From positions 27,127,232 to 27,191,231 of the forward strand of contig JADWOT020000001.1 of assembly GCA_036345935.2 (NCBI GenBank): a stretch of 64,000 nt of DNA, written 5' to 3'. Shown here one piece after another: positions 12,654-24,829 of this stretch (positions are counted from its first letter, which is position 1; every line of letters begins with the position of its first letter). The DNA comes from Taenia hydatigena. Taxonomy: Eukaryota; Platyhelminthes; Cestoda; Cyclophyllidea; Taeniidae. The notes beneath the pieces are model-generated. The model did no database searches. It had not been told where the DNA came from and saw only the letters and a program-made list of their open reading frames with translations. Position numbers and translations under genes: made by a program.

Positions 12654-13208
12654 TGCAGTCCCTCCTCCCTCTCCCCCTCTTTCTTCCCCTTCTCCTCATA
12701 ATCCAACTTCCAAGCCAGCTCTTTATTGTGGGGTTCGAAGTGTCCCTTGAATTCAAAAGAAGGCTAATATCAGGGTAGAATGCATATATTCAACAGACAG
12801 AGGAAAATGAGTTGCTGGAACACCTTTCACCGATGACTGCATCATCTCATACTTTATCGCTGACTTTTTGTTCGTTCACTCCTCTTATTGCATTACCACT
12901 GGACATGATCCACGAGGACCTTCCAATTCTGCTTTAGGCTTTCTTGTTATCCAGATCACCCTCGAAGACTAACACCACGACAGACACAGAAAAGCATGAC
13001 TCGGAGTGGTATTTAGTTCTCTACACTGCATGGTACTTAATGTGCTTTAATCTCCCTACATTAATTGCAGCTATTCAGTCGTCTACTCTCTCCTTGTCCA
13101 GATCGTTTACAAAGCCTCACGTTTCTCAGTCACACGCGACCACTCTGATACACTTATTGCACGCTGTCACGTGCATTTCAAATTGTCGTCTTCGATCCAT
13201 CGATCGAT
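12654..13208. other. Pyrimidine-rich and unassigned sequence
   Basis: A CT-rich tract lies at about 12660-12700. The bases 12770-12830 resemble part of 14520-14580. The frame 12944-13246 (+) lacks splice or domain support. Confidence 0.4.
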
Positions 13209-14112
13209 ATGTCAGGCGCATCGTCGCCAATTTCATATTTCCGTGAATTTCGCACGATGTTGTCGGATGAAGGAGTGCTGTATGCAGTATTTCTGCTCGC
13301 GTATGTGAGCTTTGCACTGCTCAATCTGAGCAGTGCGCTGAACCTACTCACATGGTCGTACCTGTGGGCAATTGTTGGTATCGCTGGAACCCTTGTCGAC
13401 TGTAAGTGTGTCCATTTCGCTGATAAATCTGCTGCCTTGTAGATGTGACAAGGAGGGAAAGTGAGGCGGGGGAGCGCCACCGGTGCTCAGTTGGAGTTGA
13501 GGCGAGACCCTGTGTGCGCCACCACCGAAGGCTGCCACCGGCCTCAGTGGACCGGGACACAACCACTTATGCAATCTCTTCTCTTCGTGACGAGGAGGTT
13601 GTACCGGCCACTGAGGCCGTGTGTCTAGGCACCGATCCAAGTGAGTCCCACACCCTTCTCTCCCTTCTCCTCCTCCTCCTCCTCTGCGTGCTGGTCAAGC
13701 CACTTTGTAGGAGTTGCATAGCGGCTCTAACTCAAGACTTGCTTCATGCCTTTGTGCTCAATCACTTGGTCCATAATTACGTGCAGACTCAGTATACGTC
13801 ATTCAGCTGACTTGCTTTCAATGTTTGGGCAGCTAGCAGTAGCATTAGCGTTATTCTCACGTTAAACCACTTAATTTACAGGCTTTAGCCACATCGGCAT
13901 GGTTTTGTTCCTTCTTTTAGCTGAGCGCTGGTGGCGGGAGTGGAATGCTCAACACCCCCGTAAGCTTCCCACACTCAAACATTCCTCTCCTCCTCATTTT
14001 GCATCCTCACCCTTCTCTTCTTCCATTGGTTATTTTAGGGCCAAAACACCAACCCGGAGTAAGAAGAGGACGCGCAGGAAGATGGCGCATCTTCTGCTGT
14101 TTAAATTGTTAG
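13209..14112 (+). CDS. P1: four-exon membrane protein, intact, unrecognised
   Basis: Exons 13209-13401, 13443-13640, 13882-13959 and 14039-14112 are joined by introns of 41, 241 and 79 nt with gt..ag ends and consistent phase 1 at every joint, giving 180 residues. Exon 1 starts at an ATG (MSGASSPISYF) and holds one or two membrane helices (VLYAVFLLAYVSFALL; WAIVGIAGTLVD). Exon 2 is Arg-rich and hydrophilic (VGVEARPCVRHHRRLPPAS). Exon 3 has GMVLFLLLAERWW. Exon 4 is basic and ends CCLNC-stop, a possible acylated tail. Two decayed paralogues (P2, P3) keep the exon 1 or exon 2 frame, which is the best evidence that the frame was selected. No family is recognised. Confidence 0.6.
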
Positions 14113-14179
14113 CGATCACTCGCCTCGTTTTTTTTTCCTTTCTCCTTATCCCTCTTCCCCACTCCCCATAGCATGATTG

Positions 14180-15360
14180 TATCGTGCTAACAGAGTTATG
14201 CCACAGCAATACCTTCTTTTTGCCATCTTTGTGAGCAGGATGGGGTGGGTGGTAATGAGACGAGCATTAGTGGACTGGGTGAGTGGGTGGGTGTGAGAGG
14301 CGCCACCACTTTAAAATATTGATCAACTCTGTCAGTTCTAGTAAGAAATGAGTGAACAGGGTTGTCAGCGATGTAGCTTATCGGCTGTGCGACAGACATC
14401 CCGCAATATAGCAATTTAATGGGCATACACATTCCCGATGTGCTCTTCCCACCTCACATCTAGCATTACCTCTCCTGTAGCGCCCCAAGGCTTCCTCGAA
14501 GGCAAAAGTAGACAGAATGCTATAGCAGAATATACATATTTACATATATTCAACGAACTGAGGAAAATAGTTTGCTGGCATCGCCTGAAGGCCAGCCCAC
14601 GCAGCTAGGGCAGTACGGCCACCTCTGTGACCTTGACCGAAACCGGTAGTTCCAGCAAACAATGCACTACATCTCCTTTCAACATCGGCTACCATCTTAT
14701 TCGAATGCCTCACACTCTGCATAAGATCGCCAAATTTGTGCAACGACAAACTGAACTAGAGTGATTGGCCAACCGTCGAATGAGCATAAACACAATGGAG
14801 TTTCTAAACAATAGCGTACCGTTGCGTAGTAATGACCACGACGCACTATCTCTCGCAAGTAACGATTCGCAAGCGTAATCCCTCCCACACCGCAACATAA
14901 CTGCTACGGTCCGGTAACGAATGCGAACAGGCCTGGTAATGGGTGAGTAGACTCATTCATAAAATTATTTCCACGCCATCCTTTCCATCCTGCCGTAAGT
15001 AGCCAGGATATGAGTTCACATCAGCGGGCCAATGCAAGATGTCAAATAGTAATTATGAGATCAAATAATTCACTTTCAGCAGTACCACATTTTAGTAGCA
15101 AAAGCAGCTCTAAGTATGCACATCACAATCTCAGTTAAATATAAATTTGGTGCTAAAAATATTTGCACTATGATATGTATTGTTGCATTTGTCATTATGC
15201 GTGGCATCGCTAACCCACTAATTCCACCTCGCAAAATTTAATACGCGCAAATAATTGTATTAATTGTGCTTGTTAATGCGTTACTCTTATCACACAAATC
15301 ATCCCTTGTTTTTAATTGTCGTTGCCATGACCACAATTGACGCTTCGCTCAAAGGTGACG
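14180..15360 (+). repeat. Spacer duplicated at 44820-45640
   Basis: Matches include gcatgattgtatcgtgctaa against a near copy at 44826 and a gaccacgacgcactatctct block at 14834 against 45148. The order is the same and identity is partial. With P2/P3 the duplicated segment runs 14180-15980 against 44820-46240. The minus strand near 14640-14540 carries the fragment shared with 8186-8345. Confidence 0.65.
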
Positions 15361-15654
15361 ACGTGGTGGTTTGACTGACATTTCTGCTGGCTCAACGTCA
15401 CCTCGTGCGGTGATGGCGATTTCTCGCATTGAATCATTGTTATGGACGAACAAAAGGACTACCAAGTTCGAGTTTGTATTAATTGCTGTAGTGCTACCAT
15501 TTGAAGCACTTTGTTTAATAAGTTTATTTTTACACGTCCCAATTATGCTATTTGTTAGTGTGGATAGCTGCTGCAGATGGATTAACCTTAACAAGTTTAG
15601 GCTGACTGGATGCAGTTGTCATGCAAGCATCACCGGTAATGTGAGTTGAGGCGA

Positions 15655-15975
15655 AAGAGATGGCGTTGCAAAGCTAATTGCATCCTGGTCCACTGAGGCC
15701 GACGGTAGCTTCTGTTGATGGCGTCTGCACGGTCTCACCTCTACTCCAACTGAGCACTGGTGATGCTCCCTCGGATCACGTTCCTTCGTTATCAGACGTA
15801 CGAGGCGGCGTAATTATTGGCGAAGTAGGGAGGGAGTGATGCTCGTTGCACTGCTCCAAATGAGCAATGCAAAGCTCACGTACGCAAGCAGAAATGCTGC
15901 GTAGACCATTTCTCCGTCCGACAGCGTCGCAATCAGATCGCCCAAAAATTGAATTGAGACGATGCGGCCAACAAA
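15655..15975 (-). pseudogene. P2: inverted paralogue of P1 exons 1 and 2
   Basis: The minus strand 15970-15817 reads LSDGEMVYAAFLLAYVSFAL, aligning with LSDEGVLYAVFLLAYVSFAL of P1, with several third-base differences, then runs into a TAA. The stretch 15778-15655 reads CSVGVEVRPCRRHQQKLPSA against CSVGVEARPCVRHHRRLPPA. There is no in-frame start upstream, the intron region is rearranged, and exons 3 and 4 were not found. It is a truncated paralogue lying tail-to-tail with P1, 1.5 kb away. Confidence 0.6.
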
Positions 15976-16238
15976 TCAAATGAAGAGATTGAACTTTGTG
16001 AAGAGTTGTCTTGTAAGAATGATTGGGATGATGAGAATGAGGTCGAGGTGGAGGAGGGAGGAGAAGGAGGAATAAGAGGTATAGTTATGTATTTATAGGG
16101 TTAAAGGTGTAAGGCTGCTGAGTCCCATTTGTTAAGTTGTTTGATTTTCTGATTTGTTTTTGCATGTGTGGCGTCTAAAGATTGCTTGGGATTTAAAGGT
16201 GGCCAATCATGTGGAAGTTACTTAACAATCTCATAATG

Positions 16239-16365
16239 CTAGTCTGTCCCCAAATCCATGGTGTCAATGTGTAGCTTCGATCGTCCAAATGGTTTGTCTT
16301 CATACATTGTAACGGGTCGTTTCATTTGAGCGTGAGTCCTCCGTAAAGAAGAGAAGGGTGTTAAT
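16239..16365 (-). CDS. Probable last exon of an unrecognised gene
   Basis: A strong acceptor (ctcctctccttccttag) precedes 42 codons starting LTPFSSLRRTHAQMKRPVTM, with a hydrophilic C-terminus ending in stop. The upstream partner is not settled: the region 16500-16370 has an open frame ending MPCVECDTDNNLQLYN, and 16993-16724 holds another (PPRLCNKCYPDLKEGG), but neither joins in a forced phase. Confidence 0.4.
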
Positions 16366-17002
16366 CTAAGGAAGGAGAGGAGAATGGAGGTTGTACAATT
16401 GTAAATTGTTGTCTGTATCACATTCAACGCAAGGCATTCTACTCAGATCAACATCGAAAACGGTTTCGTCAATTGTAGTTTGAATGTGTTTTGCCCGACG
16501 TGGATAAAATCAGTTCCGGTGGTGCCCTCTTTCTGCGCTGTTAAGGAGTTCATTAGGAATTGGTAGAGTCAGGTCCAACCATGTCGATGGTGGGCGGAAT
16601 TATTCCGACAGCTCATCCCAATCATGCGACTATTCTCTCAAACAGGGAGAGGACAATTTCTTCGCACCAATAAACGCACTGATAGTTCGCTCGCCAACGA
16701 GGGAACAGCAAGCAGTGTGGCAGTCAGTAAAGATCACATTTCGGCCGCGTTAAGGGGGTCCAAATGTGGTGACCAGCAGGTAACCCAAATGCTGTTAAGA
16801 ACAATCCCCTCAATTCATTCAAACAATGCATTAACACACTCTTAGAGGTACATGTTGTTCGTATCCCAGTTCTCACTGTCATAATGAGGACATAACCTCC
16901 TTCCTTGAGATCAGGATAGCACTTATTGCAGAGACGAGGAGGAAAGAACAGTTGTGGAGGCTTAATCGATGTCTTTGGCGCCTCTGGCTGCATTGGTCAT
17001 GG

Positions 17003-17771
17003 TTACGAGCCAGATGCTAGTGTTGATGTTGACTGCGTTGGTGATAGGGGATTCTCGGACGTAGAGTATCGGTAGGAAATCAAATGCGTCTCCATATTGC
17101 CATCCGAAAGACATGAAGTAGTGTCGTTGCTGGTTTTGCTGTCATTGCATCGGCACTTGCTAATGTTGACAGATCGCTGCCTGTTTCGGTATATCGGCAT
17201 AACTGAAGTAGACGTGGTAGACTGAACCGTTCTCTTGGGCCAAAAGCATTCGATGGATGCACATCTTCATGCACAAGCACCATTATTCACCTTCGAACGA
17301 GGAGTGTTTTCAGTCAAACGAGTTCAGACTTTATCACTATACCTTATTTGCCATGTCGCCGATGAAATTTGTCCTCCACGTGTTCTTCCGCATTTTATCC
17401 CGAGGAAGAGGAAAGCCAAGGAGGGAGAGACAAGCGCTGAACTCATTGCATACCCTTTTGAACGCGTCGGCATAATTCTGCTTTTATATCCGGCATTTGC
17501 ACAGGATGGAAGCCATTCGTTCATCAGTGTTTCAAGTTGGGTTCGTCTCTTTGTTCTTCTCTGCTGTGTAATGTTCAACGACCATTCATTACTTTACTGG
17601 ATCCTTGTAAGATCGTGTTATTGACAGTGAGAGATCCAGATTTATCGGTCTGATGGGATTTTCCCTGTTCTACTAAGTTCGGTGCGCAATGATGGTAGCC
17701 GTCCGTCGAGGTGTACAGAAGATGGCGAGAGAGTGCTGTTGCAGCGATGGATCGCTTCCGATAATTTAGGT
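17003..17771 (-). CDS. Four-exon 3' gene part, phases all consistent
   Basis: Exons 17771-17593, 17563-17454, 17384-17343 and 17264-17003, with introns of 29, 69 and 78 nt, splice in frame (phases 0, 2, 2). Readable pieces: DLNYRKRSIAATALSRHLLY in exon 1, ETLMNEWLPSCANAGYKSRI in exon 2, TRGGQISSATWQI in exon 3, and a long Ser/Thr-rich tail with NDSKTSNDTTSCLSDGNMET and a stop in exon 4. The composition resembles a cytoplasmic tail, but no family is recognised. An upstream donor (CCAAAG/gtgagg, 18004) is visible but its phase does not match exon 1. The 29-nt intron is at the low limit of plausibility. Confidence 0.45.
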
Positions 17772-18429
17772 CTTCAGAGAATAAAACGAGGTTGATTAAT
17801 TTCCTCAAAGCTGCTTGTTAAACACTCAAGTCATCCGAAGGCGAGCTACCACCCCAACGATTGATGAGAAGCAGTCGGCAGTCCCACCTTCCTCTACCCA
17901 ACCGGCAGTTCAAGCTAACTGCAAACAACCCTGAAGGGCTCTTTTGCGTATGCGCCCTTAGCGCCCCTGATTTGTGTTGATGACACTCCAGCTCCTTCCT
18001 CACCTTTGGCATATTTTCAAATAGGCAGGCTGTGAAAGCATCGCTTCTCTGGTGACGGGGCGGTCATCATGCGGAGGTCAAATGCTTGTGGTTTTGATCA
18101 ACATTGATGAATAAGTAACCTCCATATAGAGCGACCTGTACATCTTTGTACAATTTGTGGCTGCAATGCCAGTAGCGGTGTGTCAACATGTTCGTAAAGG
18201 ACAGCACTAGGTTCAGCATTCACCTCTCCCTACTTAGCTTTTCCTAACTCTAATGATGGGAAGCTGCTCCTATCATGGCGCAAATGTCTTGGGAGTATTT
18301 GATTTCCCACTCACCACAAGCCAAGTTAAGGCACCAATTCGCTGTACGATGAAGGTTTCATTGTCGTGTGAATGATAAGTGCATCAGCCTTTTTCTCAAC
18401 TGTCGAACAGCTGAGGTTCTTTTTAGAAT

Positions 18430-18990
18430 AGCTTACGCTTAGACGTGGTGAAGTGGGGACCACGCAAGTGGTGACTGCAATTGCAGAATGCTATTACTGC
18501 AAAGCATCAATGCGTTATGGCATTCTGTGCTTAATCTGCTGACTGAAAGCAGTTGAGGAGAAGTGGACGCTAATTGGGCAAACACAGACATTCCAATAGT
18601 CCTCTCCGAAGGACAGCTGACTTCGCCCTCTGATTGATAGATGCTAGAATGTGGTTTGGTTAATGTTGGACTGAACTGGGATGCGAGGTAGGCAGCCGGC
18701 TGGCCCATTAAACGATACACTAGCACTGCGACATGCTACTCATTAGTTAGTTAGTAGCTATGCGTTGTGTGCGGATGTGTCTCGGCCCACTAAATTTGCC
18801 TTTTATATAGATCGGTAACTGGTTGGTGCAGTTTGTTTGTGAGTCCGTGAGTTAGTAGCTCCATGTTGAATAACAATGTCTCCTAAACCACAAAATTTGT
18901 CTTTCATACGCTTGGTAACTTGTTGGTCTGGTTCGTTCGTTAGTCAGTTATAGAGCCGTTAAGTAGGTTGTTGGTCAGGGAAATTCACTG
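18430..18990 (+). repeat. Repeat D, copy 1
   Basis: Near-identical to about 52790-53240, including the phrase gcgacatgctactcattagt. Contains short gttagttagt runs. No conserved reading frame was noticed. Confidence 0.8.
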
Positions 18991-19999
18991 CGGTAGGGGT
19001 TAGCAGTGCAGGAAATTCTAAGGAGCGGCATTGTTATTTATGCTGATATCCGCTTCCATGAATGCCTTGAACGCAACACTTAATCACATTATCCTCTTGT
19101 CACTATATCTCTCTACGTAGATCAACGAGCATTTGGAGATTTGGCCTGCGTCATAATTCTAGCAGCAAGCATGACTCATTTGACGTGTCGGGCTAATGTT
19201 TTATTATCCAAAATCACTCCAAGGACATTACGTCGATTTTAACTCTCTCATTTTACCCGTTATGAGCGCAAAATGAAGTCCTAATATGGTCAATGTTGCC
19301 CATTTTGGTGCATAAACATCACTTTTGTTGTTGTTTCTTGTACTTGCAGTCAGTTAAATCGGCGTTTCTTGTCGACTAGCGGACCAGCTACCCGACATTG
19401 GGTATGACGGTAGCTACACGTTAACGAGGTACAGCCGACGTACGTCCCTCCTTACTCACTGACGATTTTACATTACCCTTTGCCCGATTTGGCTTAAATG
19501 GGGGTCACCAAAGCCTTTGGTGTAACACCGAACTTCATTTAAATCAACCTCTAGGATAAAGAGAAGGAGAGTGTGGAGAGAAAGAGCTTTATGAGGAATC
19601 GGCTCTTAACCACAAAAACAGCAAAAGATCCGCTGAGGTCCTTCACAGCTCTGTTTAATTCTGGATCAGCACCTTGGCTCCACAAGAATCAGGTGCAGGG
19701 CAGAAGGACCATCAGAAAATGACGGCAATGAATTGGCGGAGGAGGAGGAGGAGAAGGATGTGCAGGTGGGGAATAAAATGTGAGACAAAGTGTGTTGGAG
19801 CGCGAGCATTTCACTTTCACCACCAGCAGGCAAGGGATTCTTGCTCAACTGCAGCATGAGCTGAAGCAGGAGCTGCTATGTAACACCTGCAGTGTGAGTT
19901 GAGGAGGAGGAAGGAAAGAAGAAAATACAATTGTGTGTAAGGGTGAGTGAACGACTGGCCTTCCACCCACCTGCCCATTCGCAACGATTAATCAGAACA
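18991..19999. other. Mostly unassigned; K fragment and a GGA run
   Basis: About 19330-19500 resembles repeat K (compare 50830-51070). At 19736-19757 there is a purine-rich gga/gag run. No supported gene. Confidence 0.45.
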
Positions 20000-21680
20000 A
20001 GGACAAGGCAGAAAACAGAGTCTCTAGTGGTCGGGTAGACTCTACAGCACTAAATTCTCGGGTGTCGACAAGGTGGATGACATTTCCATATCACCGGAAG
20101 CTGGTCAGAAAATGCAACACTGATAAATCTACTCCAATAGCATTTAGGTTGTACTGGGGATGACTTGCCTGACAGAGGGATCAAGTGATCAGGACGGACG
20201 CCTCAAGACGAGAGGAGAAGACTATGGCTTACACTGGATTCGCCTCAACGCCAAGCCATTCCATGGGCTACATTGAGCCACAGTAGCATTGAAAGTATAG
20301 GCCGAAATGAGGAAACTAATAATATGCAACTTTGTCACCATTGGGTGGTAAGGTAAACAAACCTTTAGTTCTCAAATTTCACTGATGGTATCGACGCACT
20401 CTGTAGGACACTGACAAAGTAACACAATCGCTAGCTGTCGATCAGGCGGATTTTCAGTTGGTTTGCTGCTCTGACCAGTCACGCACACACCAACTTGAGC
20501 GACAGAATGTCAGGCTGTATAAAAACCCAACAAACTCCGGTAGAGAGCATTGTCCATCTAAGTTGTCAATCGCCATTAAATCATCATAATCATCAACTCA
20601 TGTCAAGGGATAAGTGTCTTTGGGACTGTTCGTCAGTTGAAGCTGGACTAGTCAGTCAGTCAGTCAACAATTTGTGCAGTAGCTAATTTAAAACTTCGCT
20701 TTCTTTCTCACTTAATTGCCAGCGTGGCTAGCTGGTTGGGTGGAAGCTTGTTATGAGCATGACAAGTTGGCTGAATAGGCAAAAGAGGCTAGTGGTTAAC
20801 CGCCAGTGAATCAAGGCGCTGTGTATACGTTTACAGCTGCGTGTGAAGTTTTCAATTTCAGTGGCATTGTCCCTGTTGGTAGCAGGGTTGCTAGCGTTCA
20901 CCGTGGGAGGGATAATGCACTGCGTTGAGTAGTTGGATCAGCTACAGGCACAGTCTTATGACCAACGAACTAAACTGCTGATCTGCAAGTCAACAGAGGA
21001 GGTGGCAATATCCTTACGCCATAGTCGACAACATTGACAACGTAAAGGCTACAGGTATGGGTGACTAGGTGATGCTCCAACTAATGACGATGCCTTTCGT
21101 GCGGATTGGAGTGACACTACGCACTCAGTGATACAGCTGACTGGTCGACTGGCTGGCCAATCTGCAATCTCGGTCGGCCAGCCACACAGAATCGCTATTC
21201 AGAGAAAGAAACTGCAAATAACTGCTGGTCTACCTTTGTTAACCACCTAGCTTGTCAGTTAAAAATAGCTTGCAACCCAGCCAACTCAAACATTGTTTGA
21301 TTTCCAGCAGAAGCTAATCAGAGGGGCTAGTAAACCTTGTTAAAAAATAATCTCTTCAATTTGTTGTTCAAAGCAAACCATTTAAGACCTACGGGTGGCG
21401 TCAGTCGAGGCAATCACCAAATGGGACATTATGGCTAAGATGATTGCAAAGCGGGTGGTCAGAGGAGATTCTTGGGCGACGAACAATAGCACAAGGTCGT
21501 ACCTCCATTCGGATCGTCGTAAAGGGGCAGTGCTGAAGGTTCCACTGCTACGTCACCTTCACTACAGAGTTGCTATGTATGTAAGCTTGACTAAGTAGTC
21601 CTCAATGCTAGACGAGAGGCGTCTGACGAACACGCTTATGGCTACGGAGCAGTCGACATCATCTTCCGTTGAGGGAGTGA
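20000..21680 (-). repeat. Repeat M-type segment, inverted copy of 38150-39780
   Basis: This is the reverse complement of 38150-39780 over about 1.6 kb, at high identity. The 67-codon frame at 21395-21598 (starting MASVEAITKWDI) is preserved in the other copy at 38487-38284, reading MASVEAFTKWDI. The M signature ctagctgtcgatcaggcgga is at 20431. At its right end lies a minus-strand core C (21590-21690). Confidence 0.8.
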
Positions 21681-22390
21681 AGCACTCTCTGAACCAGCAT
21701 AACCATCATCACACTCATCCCCTCATTACATTACCAATGGGAGTGCTCCGCACCTGTTTTCACCCCACTTTTGAAAAAAAGATAAAAGCCAAGACGAAGA
21801 AGAATAGCGGAAAATCTGTGACACCTTGCAGTGGATCGGTTGGAGAAGTGGCTTGAATGAAGGACCACAATCTAGCTGCTCAAGCAAGTACATTTGCCTG
21901 ATAAGCTGGTTGAATGACTAGCAGACACAGGAAGACGTCACGCAGAAGAGTTCGCTGTTCGGCATTGACATTAGGTCACCGCAACTTCAAGAGTGTCATG
22001 TGGTTGATTAATCGACTGTTGCAGCGAAGAAGACATGACGCTATAGCAGAGAAAGTATTAATGTCTGACAACTCTAGCAAACCTACTGAGGGGTAATGTC
22101 CATCTATGCTAACTCTAAGCATCTCTTCGTTGGGCAATGCGTCACCTCTTTCTGCAGGATGAAATGCAAGGCCAAATATCTATTCTGCTTCTCTTCGGCC
22201 TTGAGACACATGCCTGGGTAACCATAGAGGAGTGTCAGCGTCTGCAGTAATAAAGCAAGTACAATTGACTTGTACAGTAGGGCGAAGTGGACTCACCAAC
22301 CACACCTCATGGCGATGAAATGACAAATCACTTCCTTTTCTTCTAGGCTCTGGCATTCGCGCTGTCTGAAGGACATTGTGCAATGGTCAA
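21600..22390 (-). pseudogene. Repeat F copy 1: decayed exons
   Basis: The minus strand 22383-22180 reads NVLQTARMPEPRRK... and QVNCTCF...ADTPLWL, matching the F copies at 28885 and 49051. The donor after the MPEPR exon is degraded here (gtgatt instead of gtaagt). It ends in the core C at 21690-21590. The ADTPLWLA phrase resembles an ankyrin-repeat helix start, which is a weak hint only. Confidence 0.55.
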
Positions 22391-23270
22391 GACACTGGCT
22401 GGCGCTAATGGGGTTCTGCCTGAGGGAAATCTGAGCCTTCCCAGTCAATGAGTCCATCCTGTCAATAGCACTGGAACCCCATGCATTATTTGCGGAAAAG
22501 GAAAACGCGTAACTTGATAATACGGTTTTGCTTTTATGTATATTGCTAGCGCCTTGTCATGTTGCAATGTTTGCACTGATGCTGCGTAAAAGAGCTGTTG
22601 AAAGGTCTTCCGTTTGGTGCAGAAAAGCCTAGAAGCTAAGTTGACATCAGTTGGTAGAGAAGACAGGGAATAGTGAATAACAAGCCCAGTTAATTTAGTG
22701 TCTCACCTACTCAAGACTGTTTTTACGTTAGGAGGAGAATTAGAGGAGTAACACGGATCACCTCCATCTCAGCCATCTCGAATCAGACGCAAAAATGCAC
22801 TTTCTGTCAACCAAATGTGTGCCAGTGACAGTGAACAAAAAAGAAGGTTAAACCAACCCTTAAAATTTGTGGAAGATGGTGGAAATTAATTGAATAAGCA
22901 CAAAAAGGAGGCAGTAAGTGGTTCAGAGACAGTCCCATCGACTGCTTCTTTTCTCCTCATTCCCCCTCTTCTTACCTCACAGCATGTTGCTCATTCATAT
23001 AGAGCCCGGTGAAGCACCAAATATCTCTATTCACCCTTCATTTGAGCAAAATTAGGCAGAAAGTAATGCAAAATCGTCAGCGAGTAAGGAGAGACGTGTG
23101 TTGGCATTACCTTGTATTATGGCACGATAGTTTGCTCTAAATAAGGTTTTTTGGCACATCGATCCCTAACTTTTGCTACACACTTGAGCAGAATCGGGTT
23201 AAGGATAATGACGCCAACATAGGTGATTCGCATAATCATTGGTGAGTAAGAAGTGAGGCATGGTGGCAGT
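22391..23270. other. No gene seen
   Basis: No splice-flanked frame, motif or within-window repeat was noticed. Confidence 0.45.
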
Positions 23271-23619
23271 ACCTGTAGCCACAATCACGAACTACTAATC
23301 CGCTGGTCAACGAGTAAGCTGTGATATCAATTGATTGTAAGTACAAATGTCTGTAATGCTGTTCTTACGCCGAGGTTGACAAAAATGACACAAAATGCAG
23401 GCCAACACGCCAAATGGTTCACGCTCGCTGTTCGAGGCAAGACGTTGGTCAGGTCACGCGAATGTAGACTCGAAGCACTCGCCTCCCCCTCCTCCTCTTA
23501 ATGATTCTGCCACTAAACCAACACCTCTCACATTTGATAGCATTATCTCACAATAGCCATTTGACGTTTTGGTCCTTCTCTGGCCTGACTGCATTATTCT
23601 TGTCCATGCTGGCTTACAT

Positions 23620-24060
23620 GGGCAGTGAGGCTTAAGCTACCCGCAAATGGAGTAGCTAGATTGTTGTTTTTGCTTACTCTCGACCTCTGACAGATACATT
23701 GAAATGTGTGACGGAGTAAACTTTCTTTGCCAAAAACGGTAGAGAGCAGACGAAGCGATTACTTTACTATCTTAAAGGGAAATGACGACAGTTCCATATG
23801 GAGAAGCGTGTTCGTCGAACGCTTCTCGTCCAACATTGAGAACTACTTAGTCCAGCATATATATAACGAATGTGCCGACATGACGAAGTGGCTGTGGTGG
23901 TGGCTGATCTGGCGTGTGCATGCACCTCGGCATCCTAGCAGCAGCACCTATCACGGAGGCAACAACGAAGCAATGACATCGTCGAGCATTCTATTAACGT
24001 CCTTCATCCCCATCAAGTTATCTCGTTAATCATGCAACTAGTACTGGAGAATACTGCCTA
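23620..24060 (+). repeat. Core C long copy, duplicate of 60300-60735
   Basis: About 435 bp almost identical to 60300-60735. Both keep an open frame of at least 100 codons: SIENYLVQHIYNECADVKKW in the second copy, NIENYLVQHIYNECADMTKW here, followed by LWWWLIWRVHAPRHPS in both. This frame matches the DDGS..R.VFVERFSS.IEDYLV frame found in the shorter cores. Product unknown. Confidence 0.65.
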
Positions 24061-24199
24061 CCTGTATGCAAACCACTCGTTCTGGAAAAGCAATAGCTAA
24101 ATTGGAATGGATGAAAGTCAATATTTATTGCAGCATGTCAGAAAATCGACCACTGAAAGCTTCTACCAACCAAACAAACTCAAGGCGCTATAAGAAGCA

Positions 24200-24570
24200 T
24201 TAATTTCGTTGTTCCTTACTAGGCACATCCTTCAGGTCAGGTTGAAAACCACCGGCAGCACGAGGTGTAGAAATGTCTAACGGAAACCCACATTCTGCAC
24301 GCCTATCCACCACAGAATTTGGGTCAAGCTGAATGGACGCACTCAACCTCTGTGGCGGCCGTTTCTCACCCAGAGTGAATTTGAGCATCTGCACGCAGAG
24401 AATGTCGGGAAAGGTGACCAAGCAGATGGAACGAGTCGCCACCGTCATTATACTAAGTGAATTGGTGGCCAAGAAATAACTACTCATACTGTCTCTTGCA
24501 CCGCTCGAGTCGAGAGACAGGCCTCTTCAAACACATTATTGGTGCATAACACTTGTTAGCGGCCAATACT
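24200..24570 (-). pseudogene. USP5/USP13-like deubiquitinase fragment, broken
   Basis: The minus frame from 24487 reads TFPDILCVQMLKFTLGEKRP and then RLSASIQLD, aligning with the isopeptidase-T (USP5/13) segment FPDYLV.QIKKFTFG...P.KLDVSIE. Just upstream, in another frame, VFEEACLSTRAVQETV aligns with the residues preceding it in that family, but a TGA and a frame shift separate the two. The frame then stops at 24200. No catalytic Cys or His box and no UBA region are present. It is best read as a relic of one exon. Confidence 0.55.
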
Positions 24571-24829
24571 TTCTGCTCGAATTTGCTTCGGGTGAGATGC
24601 GGTTGCCACAAAAGTTGAACGTGGTCAATCCGCTAGTCCCGAATTCTGAGGTGAATGGAGGTTGCCATGCTGCCAGTGGAGCTTAACCTGACGATGAGAC
24701 TATGCCTAGTAAGGAAACACAAAATTGATGCTTCTTAATACCCTCGATTTTGTTGGCTTGATTAACAGCTTTAAATGGCCGATCTTCTGATATGCTGTTA
24801 AATTTTAAAACCTCATCTGACGACGGTTT

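Noticed and set aside
17235..17624. 129-codon plus ORF over the 17 kb region
   Set aside because: The minus strand gives four exons with mutually consistent phases and splice sites over the same bases; the plus frame has none.
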